Source: Darksidea phi
Lineage: Eukaryota; Ascomycota; Dothideomycetes; Pleosporales; Lentitheciaceae
Direction of reading: 5' to 3'
NCBI GenBank assembly: GCA_030770425.1
Contig: JASJFT010000048.1
Location: 129,693-193,692, forward strand
DNA: 64,000 nucleotides
This document shows positions 54,701-64,000 of this stretch, piece after piece (the first letter of the stretch is position 1; each line of letters opens with the position of its first letter). The notes beneath the pieces are model-generated. The model did not search any database. It was given only the letters and a program-made list of their open reading frames with translations, and was not told where the DNA came from. The translations under genes were made by a program, and so were the position numbers.

Positions 54701-57700
54701 GCAGTTAATGAGGGCCTCTTCAACAATCTGCTTTCGGAACTAGTATTAGGAAAAGCATCTTCTACTGCTACTTCTGCAATGGCTCCCGTTGATGTATTAG
54801 GCGGTCTACTTTCAGGGCTTGGGTTGGGGAGAGCTACTTCTACGTATAGCTCTACCGCTACACCTATCACTACTTCGAAGCGGGCCCCGCCATTGATAGA
54901 TGTCAGTCTGAGCTTGGGTTTTCTTGAGGGCTTGTGTCCAGGACCAACATGTCACTCCTCAACCGTAACAAAACGGCCACCTCTAGTTGATCTCGACTTA
55001 AGCTTAGGATTGCTGGAGGGGTTGTGTCCTGGACCATCTTGTCACCCGCGGACTAGCTCAAATAGATTGCTCCCTACTACCCCTCCCTCCTGGTCGCCTC
55101 GGACTCGCACATCGATCCCTCCGAACATTCTAGGCGATCTGTTCTCTGCCCTAGACCTAGGACCTACGTCCTCGTCAACCCTGGGATCATCGGCAACGCC
55201 GGTAGCTACGCCTCTACTGCCCAGTCTGTTCCCAACTACGTCTTCTCGAAACTTTCTTGAGCATATACTCTCTGATCTTGGGGCCGGCAATATGCGTTCT
55301 ACGACGACCAGCTCGTTGAAACCGAGTGGAACGATTAATCCGGGGAATCTTCTGAGCGATCTGCTCTCTGCGATTGGAAGCATTCTCACTATTACATCTG
55401 TACCCTTTTTACCACAAGCGACTGGTGCCATCAATGTCCTGGAAGATGTGTTCTCAGCCATTGGAGGTGGTGTAACGCCAATGTCCGCCCCGAATCTCCC
55501 TCAAGCTACAAGTGCCATTCATCTCTTAGATGACCTGTTCTCCGCTATTGGTAGAATCAATAACAGAACATCTATCCCAGCCTTGGCGCACGCGACGAGT
55601 GCAATCAACGTACTCGATGGCCTACTTTCGTCTTTTGGAGGTGCTACGACTCTTACGATGACGGAGTCTTCGTTACCGACTCCATCAAGGTCAGAGCTTG
55701 CCGAAAACCTTCTAGGCGGATTGCTTTCAGAACTACTCGGTGCGAGCTCTACTCTTCCAGGATCCTTCAGCCCGACACAAACCAGCGCGATCGACCTCTT
55801 GGGTGGTTTGCTCTCAGATCTTGGTGTAGGAGTCATTGAGCCTACCACAGGATCCAGTGCAGGCATCACGTTGACTAGCAGCTCAGCAAATGTTCTTGGC
55901 GGTTTGCTGTCGAATGTCGGAGACATCCTTGGACAGCCCGCCTCTACAGAGCCTACCATTTCAAGACCAACAAGCGTGGTCGGCTTGTTGGAAAACCTCC
56001 TTTCGGATCTAGGTGTAGACGCGATTCTAGCGACCTCCACACCTGCTACTGTACCAGAAGATATATTGAGTGGCTTGCTGTCTGGTCTTGGTGATGTCCT
56101 CAAGGGGCCCACACCAACAAACACCATTCACCCTAGCTCTACGGGAGAGTCAGCTCCGGAAGGCGTTCTAGGAGGCCTGCTTTCTGATCTTAGTGTCATA
56201 GGTCAGATTTCCACGCCGAGAGGTTCGATTGGCCCTAACCCAACGAGGCCATTACTTGTCGAGGACATCCTGGATGGTCTTCGCACAGGTCTCGGAATTC
56301 TTAACAGCAGAACGTCAGAGCCGACGGGTCCTGCTGCTACTGAAACCCCCACCTCAAAGCCAAAAGACGTCTTGGGAGACGTACTCTCTGATCTGGGCCT
56401 ACTACATGACACCTCTACGTCTTTAGTAAACCTAGAAGACGTTTTTGGTGGCATCCTTTCTGATCCGGGCATCGTTCCTGGAAGCTCTCTGTCAGCCGCT
56501 TTTCCAACTGCTGTCAACCCACTGCATCTTGTTCAAGATTTAATTTCAGGTCCTGGTGGTCTTTTACCGACCTCCCCAAATCTTCCAAGCTCGACGGGAC
56601 CTGCAAACACAAGTACCTCAATGAGCAGAACACTGGATTTGCTAAATGACTTGTTTTCAGATCTTGGTAAATTGGTACCCAGTCAGACACCAACACCGAT
56701 CCCTACAACGTTCATCAGCGTAAGCTCAACCAGAATTAGCAGCCCACCTGATCTGGTGAACGACTTACTCTCAGACCTCGGAATCATCATGCCTGGGCCG
56801 TTGACCTCGATGACTTCAATGGTAACAGTGCCTACTGAAGCAGCGTCAATTCTCAGTTCGATCCTGCAAGCTAGCCCAGCTGCAAGTCTCATATTGCTTG
56901 ACAATACAGCAAGTATAATCGGTGGTTTTCTCCCGACGCCCACGACGCCTCTTCCAGCTGAGTCGCTTCGGTCCGCGCCACGCATTGATTTGAGCGCGGC
57001 TTTGCCTCAACTGCTAAGTTTGGGGTTGGTAGGTGCTCTGCCTACAACTTTAGCTAGGAACACAGTGGATTTTGGCTTAGACCTTTTTGGAACACCTATT
57101 CTGGGCCTGCCGCGGCCAGCGTCAACTATGGTCTCGTCCTTGGCCACATCACAAGTTCCAACAACACCTACGGTTTCGACTTCGTCAGACGATTTAGGGC
57201 ACCAAGACTCGCTTGATGGTTCTTATTCGGACGCAGCTACTTCAGGATCAGCCTCTATCTCGGCTCAAAGATCCACCTTGATTACTAGTACACCAAAATC
57301 AAGTACAATATCGCCAAGACCGAACCCTCCACTAATGGGCGCATCCTTGGATCTAGGCCTTTTGTCTCTTGCATTAGGGATTCCTGGTCCAGGCACAACC
57401 AAGCCAAACTTGCTTGACATTCTTGGCCTCGGAGGGCTGTTGAGATCTTCAACTTCTTCGCGAGTCGTTACGTTAACGACAGCGGTCCCTGCTTCTAGAA
57501 CGCCGCTCGGAACTAAGAGCTTCGTTGTCCCGCCGCAACCTACTTTACCAACGACCAGCAAACCGCCTGTCAATTCGAAAGATCTGTTCAGTATTCTACC
57601 ATATCCGTCTCCAGTCACAAGTCAGACTTCAATTGCGTCTTCTGCAGCTTTGGCTACCCCTCCACCATTAACCGGAAGCCAGCAGAGCAGGATACCACCC

Positions 57701-60700
57701 CTTCTCGATGTTAGCCTTTCGGTCGGCTTACTTGAAGGCTTGTGCCCAGGGCCGAAATGCCATGTTTCGTCTGCCGGACCATCACCACCACTTATCAATT
57801 TGGGTATATCCCTTGGCCTACTAGAGGACTTATGTCCGGGACCATCATGTCGGCTTTCGAGTACAAGCCCACTTTCTAAGCCAACCACGCTTGTGACTTT
57901 GGTTTCGACAAGCCTAGTGAGAAGTCCTACGAGTGTGACGCCGGCACAGTCAAGCGGACGACCCTTGGTAGATCTTGGACCTTTATTCTCGCTCCTTGGC
58001 AGCAGCCAAGCGACACCATCACAGACTTCACCTCCGGCAACACGTCTATTGACCACGTCTTCTTCCATCTCGACAACGAGCCTAGCGTCCTCCATTGTGG
58101 CACCAGGAGAGACAAAGACTCCACCTGTGATAAATCTAGGTCCGTTGATCTCGCTTCTGGGTGGAGGATCGGCGCCATCTTCTATCTTTTCTGTGATATC
58201 GACTATGCTCGCGACTAGCTCATCTTTGTCTGTCTCAACAACGAATATACCGGCCTCCTCTACAACACCGGTAGCATCCAGCGCACAGCCGCTCGTTGAT
58301 CTTGATCATTTGCTGTCACTGCTAGGTATAGGCGGCAAGCCATCATCTTCGGTGATGCGGGATATCACCATATCAGCTGGCTCAACCTCATCTTCTGGCA
58401 CGCTTCTACGTCCATCGAGCGTGCTGCCAATTCTTGATCTAGGAGCTTTACTCTCGCTCCTAGGTGCAGCGCAAACATCATTATTGACGCCAACTAAGCC
58501 CATGTCTTCAACTTCTGCGTTTCCAACTCACGGGCCATTCACCAATTCATCAACTGTGTATACTACCGACAGCTCTTTGCTCATAGCCTCAACTACGACG
58601 CCAGGTCAATCTAGCCCAAAGCCTATCCTAGGCATTGGGCAGTTACTTTCGATTCTCAATGTCCAGGTATCTGCGACAAAGAATTCTCGTCTGGCGCTTA
58701 CATCTACGGTTCCTAGCAGCACGCTCACTACATCTACTGCGCCGACGAGCCAGCCTATAATTGACCTTGGACCGCTATTGTCCCTTCTTGGTGGCGCACG
58801 CACAACATCGATATTGAACTCTGGAGCGATACCGGCTTCCTCAGCTGAGCCTATCGTCGACCTTGGACCGCTTTTGTCATTTGTAGGAGGAGGGGTTTCT
58901 TCAATATCAAGTTCCGGAGTGCCAGCCTCATCGAATCAGCCAATCATCGACCTTGAACCACTAATATCACTTCTTCAGGGAGGAAAGGCTTCAACGACAA
59001 ACCCCGATACTAGTTCCACTGTTTCAAGTCTTTGCGAGGGACCCTCTTGTCGCCCTCAGATAATTAGTAGTGCCCCAGAATCTCCCTCTACAATTCTTTC
59101 ATCAAGCAACGGAATTATATCGCCCACAGCAACTCCTAGTACTATCCCGTCTGATGTTCTGCAGGAGCTGCTTTCGGTCCTGGGGCTAGGAGGACGGAGC
59201 TCGACAGGTACTAAGAGTATATCGTCGCCTCCGTCCCCAACGACATCGGTCCAGAGCCCGGGCGGTCAGGCGTCTTCTCCCTTGTCAACACCTGCCTCTA
59301 TGCCTGCTGATGTCCTGGAGGATCTGCTTTCTGAACTAGGGTTAAGCGGACGAGGCTCGATAACTAGCAGCGTCACAATCTCACCTTCCTCGAGTCCACT
59401 ACCATTTGATGTTTCAAGCGGCCAAGCCTCCTCACCCTCGACCACGCCCACATCTATCACACGTAATGTTGTAGAAGATCTACTTTCAGCGTTGGGCTTG
59501 GGTGGACGGACTTCCACATTTAGCGGAGGCGCATTGATGTCTCCGTCAAGTGCAACATCGTACGATAGCACTGGCTCTACAGTGATCCCTTCCACCAGTC
59601 CGACCTCCACTCCTATTCCTGAAGATATCTTAAAAGGGCTGCTTTCAACGCTAGGACTACTTAAAGAAAGCTCAACAACCACCACACCTACGACAATGGT
59701 GGACAGTACACCAGTTTCCGCCGAGGTCTCCCGTTCATCATCCACGCTGAAGACGAGACCTCCGCTAGTCGATATCAATTTGAGTCTGGGATTGCTTGAG
59801 GGATTATGTCCGGGGCCGTCATGCCGAACATCTAGTGACAATATCGCTAGCACGCCATTGCCCTCTTCGGTGATTACACCCATTGTTCCATCACCATCAG
59901 CTCTTGCTCCATCCACATCTTCCAGAAAGGTTCCTCCTCTTCTAGATGTCAATCTGAGCTTGGGTATACTAGAGGGATTGTGCCAAGGACCTTCGTGCCG
60001 GCCTTTCACCACTGCTTCGAATTCTGGTACAGTGAGCTCAACTGTCTTGTCAACACGATCGGCACCAGCTACAGGACTAACCACGAGTACAATAACGCCT
60101 ACAAGCAGATCCCCGCCTCTTGTGGATATCAACTTGAGCTTGGGAATACTCGAAGGCCTGTGCCCTGGACCTTCCTGCCGTTCTACGTTTACGACCAGAG
60201 CAAGCTCTTCTGTGCCGTCTTCAACCGGCAATGGCTTCTCATCTCTGCCGTCAATTGTAGATCTTGGACCGCTGCTGTCACTTTTAAGTGGGGGTCGAAC
60301 TTCTTCTACTCCGTCTTCCTCACAGGCTACAGCATCACCGACTGCAAAAACGAGTGCGAAGCCTATCATAGACCTTGGGCCATTGTTGTCGCTTCTTAGT
60401 GTCGTCGAGAAGCCCTCCCCGCCCTTGCCATTTCCCTCCGAAACTCCAAGCACGAGCCAGCAGAGTTCGACCACGGGAGCAATATCGTCGATAATGCTGC
60501 CTTCATCAACAACAAGCAGCAGTTCTTCGCAGAGTGGAGTTGTGTCCCCCTCCACCGGCCCGTCTCGCTCGTCCACAAACGTTGCATCTGTTTCAAGTAG
60601 GAAACCTCTCATTGATATCAATTTATCACTCGGCATCCTCGAGGGCTTATGCACAGAGCCAGCCTGCAGGACCTTGAACACGCCCAGCCCAAGTGTGTTT

Positions 60701-63700
60701 TCAGCATCTCCTTCTTCACCAATAAGTCTTGTAAGAAGTACAGGCTCGTCACCAGTGTCGGTAGCTCCAATTACAGGCTCTTCCAGGCCACCTCTTATCG
60801 ATATCAATCTATCGCTCGGAAACCTTGAGGGATTGTGTGTAGGAAGTGCATGCAGCAGATCATCAAGCACGGGTAGAGGAAGCGGATCACCTATATCCGC
60901 TTCATCAACCACGGTGATTTTGGTATCGACTATAAGCTCATCTCGAGCATCTGTAGCCTCTATACCTAGTCCGTCTCGCCCGCCACTTATTGACATCAAC
61001 TTGTCGCTTGGAATTCTCGAAGGCTTGTGTTCTGGTCCTTCATGCCAATCGTCAAGTTCAAGTAGAGCAAGCAATCTTCCAGGGTCGACTTCTGCAACCG
61101 CAAGTACCACTAGAAGCTCGTCTCGAACATCCACGTTTTCTAGCCCGGTATCGTCTCGACCGCCTCTAGTTGACATCAACCTATCACTAGGTATACTCAC
61201 TGGCCTCTGTGATGGACCCTCTTGTCGCTCGTCAAGCACAAGTAAAGTGGGTACGACATCAACCTTGGTGTCCTCAGCTACTGTGGGCACTTCGACAACA
61301 CCTAGTGCTTCTGGACCAGCCTCTTCAACAACGTCGCGCGATTCCACCCCATCTAACTCTCTACATGCACCCTCTTCGACGATTCTACGTCCATCGACAC
61401 CGATAGTTTCGTCTCAATTTTCCACCGTTCTAGGTGCTACATCCACGCGAAAACCTCTTATCGATATTAATTTATCGCTTGGCGTTGTTGAAGGATTGTG
61501 CACAGGACTATTTTGTCGCCCTTCAGGCACGGCTAAGACGACTGGAGGGATTTCATCTCCTACGTCGTTGCCTCCCACAACGCTGACACCACCGACTCTA
61601 TTGCTCAGCTCTACAAAAACTTCGACAGAGATTCCGCCGCTGATTGACATCAACCTCTCCCTAGGCTTACCGGAGGTCCTGTGTCCGGGCCCCTCATGTC
61701 GTTCTTCAAATTTGGCTACGTTCACACGGTCGGTCCCTACTTCATCCACTGGAGTGCAACTCTCATTGGCTCGTCCGAATACATCGTCTAGCGCTTCAGC
61801 GTCGCGTTCATCATCTCTGGCGCCAGGCACAACGAGAACCGATTCGACATCGCCTATTCCTTCCTCGCTGACACGCTCCACATCTAGTAGACTTACTGCG
61901 CCAACTTTCAGTATTATGACAAGGCTTCCTACATCTGGATCCATCTCTAAACCGCCTCCACTCATCAATGTTGATCTGTCACTCGGTATACTTGAAGGCC
62001 TGTGTCCATCTTGTCAACCACGTACAAGTACCATACGACCGATTCCATCGATCCCACCTAGCAGATTGCTGACCAGCTCGGCGCCACCATTGACCTCTAT
62101 CACAGAGCCGTCAGCATCTGTATCTGCGTCTAGGTCACGCCCACCACCATTGCTCAACATCAATCTGTCACTCGGAATACTTGAAGCCTTCTCTCAGGTG
62201 CCTCAATCAAGCGTATTATCAACCACATCAACTGGGGGCTCTAGTGGGACAAGTGATGGGCCCAGAGGCTCGTCGTCCACGAACTCTGAAAACGGCTCCT
62301 CGGCGACAACCAACACCCAAAGTTTCATTTCATCCCAAAGCGGAGCCGCATCACCATCGATTGGGACTCCGAGTGCCATTAGCACGTCATCGATAAACCC
62401 AAACAACGTCTCGTCTAGATCAGGCCAAGCATCTGGAACTATTTCATCAATCCCGGCAAACTCGCCGTCTCCCTCCGTTGCCCAATGCTGTCAAGTGGGT
62501 AATGGAGGGACATTTGAGAGCACTGTAACACAGAATAACCCTAAGTTTATTGTATCATGCAATGGCGTGTCCACAGGCGACGCTCTGGATGATCACCAGC
62601 CTATTGCGAGTGGCACATCATTCGCAGCGTGCTTGGAACTTTGCTCGACGTCGGCTTTTTGTGTGGCCGTGTCTTGGAAAGAGGGGTCAGGCGACTGCGT
62701 TTTGCAACGCTCCAAAGGCATTATACAAACCGGCGATGGTATTTGCGCTGCCGTCAGGAATCTTGATCCTGCTATTTCTTCTGGATCCTCGTCTTTATTG
62801 TCAGCGGTGGCGACTTCACAATCTGCCGTCGGACCAAGCGGCGCGCCTTCCAGCAGCATAAGCTCAACGTCAATTGTGAGCACTTCATTTATTTCTGCGG
62901 CTAGCACTCAGCTTAGTCACCCTTCGTCGCTTTCAACCCTAGCATCCAGCAAAAGTGGTGCTACTGCTAGTGGGTCGTCAACCACGACAAACACTGGTTT
63001 GCTGAGCGCCAGTCTCTCCTCTAGTGCACAACTTACCACAAGTGGCATACCTAATGCTCCGGCTTCTCCATCTATTTCTTCAAAGCCTGAAAGTATAGTC
63101 AGTACAGCCGTTAGCAGCACGCTAGTGCCCAGCAGCAGTGTCGGTCCGCCACAGCCTCCGCCGAAAACATGCTGCGGTGTGTTGGCAGGCCAGGACTACA
63201 CCTACGATTCTATATTATTCCAAGCCGAATGTGATACAAACCACCAACTCGGCGACATCCAGACGATCATCCTCACCACGTTCACTCAATGCGTGAGGAG
63301 GTGTACGGTCAGTGCGGCTTGCGCTGCCGTCGTATATAATCCGTTGCTGTCGGCCTGCTCGCTGAAGAGTTCGATAGGCCCTGCGCAGATCGCAACTGGA
63401 ACTTGTGCAATGCTAAGGAAGTCCGCGTTCTCTTCTACGCAAGTTGGCTTCCCATCAACGAGCTCGACTGCGGCGGGATCGAGCTCAACTCAACTGCCAC
63501 CGTCCAGCCAATCATCAGTATCACCAACACTACGGCCATCTACAGGGGTCCTTACATCATCTGAGAGTGTCTCTAGTCAATCCATAAGACCGTTCACTTC
63601 ACAACCTCCAAGGGCTGAAAGCACTGTTTCCTCAGATATATCTTCTAGCCAGCCGCCGCCACAAAGTACTCTATCTGCTTCACGGACCCCTGGTGCCGAT

Positions 63701-63981
63701 GGGATGTCTCCATCTATGAGCATGCTGAGCCAATCTTCGAATGTTCCATCTTTGACAACAGACATAGCTCAAGGTAGCGGTTCTAGTGCGGCAAACCCAA
63801 CATCCACTCCAATAACAACCGAAACAAGAAGGCCTGAACAGTCGTCTTCACTTTCGACATCTACGGCACCGGCGGAGACTCCAGTCCAACGAATATCGCC
63901 AAACGGTCTTTGTGGTATTGTATTCGGTTATACCTGTGAAGGCAGTAGGTTCGGTCAATGCTGCGGCTTGGGGGGTATCTG
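48788..63981 (+). CDS. Giant secreted repeat protein with PAN/apple-like and CBM18-like domains (3' partial)
   Basis: One uninterrupted coding exon of 15.2 kb gives at least 5,064 residues. A signal sequence (VAVWLFLIQTTLAHP near residues 21-35) is followed by a PAN/apple-like Cys domain (residues about 50-120). The body is Ser/Thr/Pro-rich with Leu/Gly motifs: an early LGAGLGSLLGG set, about 60 LLSxLG motifs, about 15 LCPGPSC motifs and about 10 DLGPLLSLLGG motifs. Near the C-terminus lie two further PAN-like domains (codons from 62486 and 63171) and, after a Ser-rich linker, a chitin-binding-type start (NGLCG, GYTCEG, CCGLGGI). The apparent stop TAA at 63983 is inside a perfect GTAAGT donor beginning at 63982, with the exon ending in TG. 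A downstream exon starting with T or C would supply the next CBM18 Cys, so the gene almost surely continues beyond the window. I infer a cell-wall or surface protein. Confidence 0.88.
48930..49160 (+). other. PAN/apple-like domain 1 (coding)
   Basis: The encoded domain has spaced Cys in CTDAAGT, VICNTN, CVDTCVGNPYC and KCVLKG, the pattern of fungal PAN/apple domains that bind protein or carbohydrate. It directly follows the signal peptide, a common position in fungal wall proteins. Confidence 0.7.
49658..50430 (+). repeat. Repeat family 0: six LGxGLGSLLG units
   Basis: Six degenerate units of about 40 codons each carry a core such as IGAGLGSLLGG, LGAGLGSLLAG, LGVGLGSLLG, LGAALGSLLG, LGSVLGSVLA and LGSILGSIL, separated by Ser-rich linkers. 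They resemble the later LLSxLG motifs with the half-motifs swapped. Confidence 0.8.
50755..57120 (+). repeat. Repeat family A: about 60 N/D-VVxDVLxGLLSxLG units
   Basis: Counted by eye, about 60 degenerate units of 30-40 codons. Each has a hydrophobic core with consensus [ND]-[VIL]-x-x-[DGN]-[VIL]-L-x-[GDN]-L-L-S-x-[LI]-G, followed by a 20-25-residue Pro/Ser/Thr linker. Four more copies, ending LGLGGR or similar, occur at about 59150-59670. DNA identity between units is low although the protein motif is kept, so selection acts at protein level. Confidence 0.88.
54880..55050 (+). repeat. Repeat family B, units 1-2 (with Lys-Arg in front)
   Basis: Two adjacent copies of PPLIDVSLSLGFLEGLCPGP-type sequence, ending TCHSS and SCHPR. 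Each is preceded by a Lys-Arg pair, unlike later copies. They interrupt the family A array. Confidence 0.85.
57695..57870 (+). repeat. Repeat family B, units 3-4
   Basis: Two adjacent copies (cores LLDVSLSVGLLEGLCPGPKC and LINLGISLGLLEDLCPGPSC) begin the C-terminal third of the protein. Confidence 0.85.
57955..60412 (+). repeat. Repeat family C: about ten PIIDLGPLLSLLGG units
   Basis: Ten degenerate copies with cores such as LVDLGPLFSLLG, VINLGPLISLLGGG, ILDLGALLSLLGAA and IIDLGPLLSLLGG, each in a Ser/Thr-rich setting. They look like family B with the LCPGPSC tail replaced by LLGG. A truncated B tail (LCEGPSCRP) sits at about 59028-59060. Confidence 0.85.
59755..62210 (+). repeat. Repeat family B, units 5-15
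   Basis: Eleven copies of [RK]-P-P-L-[IV]-D-I-N-L-S-L-G-x-x-E-G-L-C-x-G-P-S-C at about 59758, 59935, 60112, 60602, 60787, 60980, 61162, 61450, 61634, 61951 and 62137. The first nine keep both Cys. Unit 14 has lost two residues between them (GLCPSCQ) and unit 15 has lost both (EAFSQVPQ). Confidence 0.88.
62486..62765 (+). other. PAN/apple-like domain 2 (coding)
   Basis: Begins CCQVGNGGTF and includes FIVSCNG, CLELCSTSAFCVAVSW, DCVLQRSKG and ICAAVRN. Cys spacing matches the domain at 63171 and, loosely, the N-terminal one. Confidence 0.75.
63171..63420 (+). other. PAN/apple-like domain 3 (coding)
   Basis: Begins CCGVLAGQDYTYDS and includes FQAECDT, CVRRCTVSAACAAVVY, ACSLKSS and TCAMLRK. It is homologous in layout to domain 2, separated from it by a Ser/Thr-rich linker of about 135 residues. 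Confidence 0.75.
63900..63981 (+). other. CBM18-like chitin-binding domain start, split by an intron at the window edge
   Basis: The segment NGLCGIVFGYTCEGSRFG, then QCCGLGGI, follows the hevein-like CBM18 pattern (C, C, CC). It ends in TG before GTAAGT at 63982, so the next conserved Cys would be completed by the following exon. Confidence 0.65.
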
Positions 63982-64000
63982 GTAAGTTTTGTTGTGAGGA

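Noticed and set aside
59266..61347. A 693-codon open frame on the minus strand inside the giant gene
   Set aside because: It is a by-product of Ser/Thr/Pro-rich codon use on the plus strand, which rarely gives stops in this antisense frame. The plus frame has the signal peptide, Cys domains and motif conservation. Several shorter antisense frames (49810-50580, 52108-53010, 53893-54870) have the same cause.
48788..63985. Reading the giant ORF as a KEX2-processed peptide precursor throughout
   Set aside because: Only two Lys-Arg sites precede repeat units. The dozens of other units lack dibasic sites, so serial processing is not supported.

Overview
This is a gene-rich stretch of nuclear DNA from a filamentous ascomycete. 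The signs are short introns of about 48-80 nt with GTRNGT donors, CTAAC/CTAAT-type branch sites and C/TAG acceptors, together with protein families typical of Pezizomycotina: DUF1996, DUF2457, GT90, PL4 rhamnogalacturonan lyase, a stand-alone AA8 cytochrome and a degenerate fungal PD-(D/E)XK family. One kinase-like gene carries RIP-type C-to-T nonsense mutations. I favour a dothideomycete, but that placement is inference. I recognised no tRNA, rRNA, complete transposon or CRISPR.

Layout. 0.3-4.5 kb: a small secreted-protein candidate (-) divergent from an 11-exon type IIC P-type cation ATPase (+). 6.4-9.0 kb: a secreted DUF1996 protein (+) converging on a secreted AA8 cytochrome-b domain protein (-). 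10.9-11.9 kb: class II aldolase/adducin protein (+). 12.2-17.8 kb: two related kinase-like loci on the minus strand, one frameshifted and one riddled with stops, flanking a PL4 lyase (+) and a decayed secreted-protein locus (+). 19.2-23.2 kb: a PD-(D/E)XK-like protein (-) and a 604-aa secreted cysteine-containing protein (-). 24.5-28.2 kb: an LRR/F-box-like hypothetical (+) and an HSL-type alpha/beta hydrolase (+). 28.2-31.6 kb: a long gene-poor tract with simple repeats, leading into a DUF2457 acidic/SR-rich protein (+). 35.5-38.5 kb: GT90 glycosyltransferase (+) converging on a small membrane protein (-). 40.2-43.4 kb: Ap4A phosphorylase (-) and a Myb/SANT-like regulator (-). 45.5-48.2 kb: a divergent pair, kappa-class GST (-) and short-chain dehydrogenase (+).

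The last quarter (48.8 kb to the right edge) is one uninterrupted 15.2-kb coding exon. It encodes more than 5,000 residues of a secreted protein: signal peptide, an N-terminal PAN/apple-like cysteine domain, and a vast Ser/Thr/Pro-rich body holding about 60 copies of a short hydrophobic LLSxLG motif plus two other motif families (PPLIDINLSLG..LCPGPSC and PIIDLGPLLSLLGG). Two more PAN-like domains and the start of a CBM18-like chitin-binding domain follow. The chitin-binding domain is cut by an intron donor at the window edge, so the apparent stop is not the true end. I infer a cell-wall-associated, adhesin-like or amphiphilic giant. It is the most unusual object here.

Functionally, several loci point to plant-polymer attack and surface biology (PL4, AA8, DUF1996, GT90, giant PAN/CBM18 protein), with an ion pump and xenobiotic or redox enzymes. 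No single biosynthetic cluster is evident. All gene models are by-eye reading-frame and splice-site reconstructions; frame and phase were checked across every intron given.
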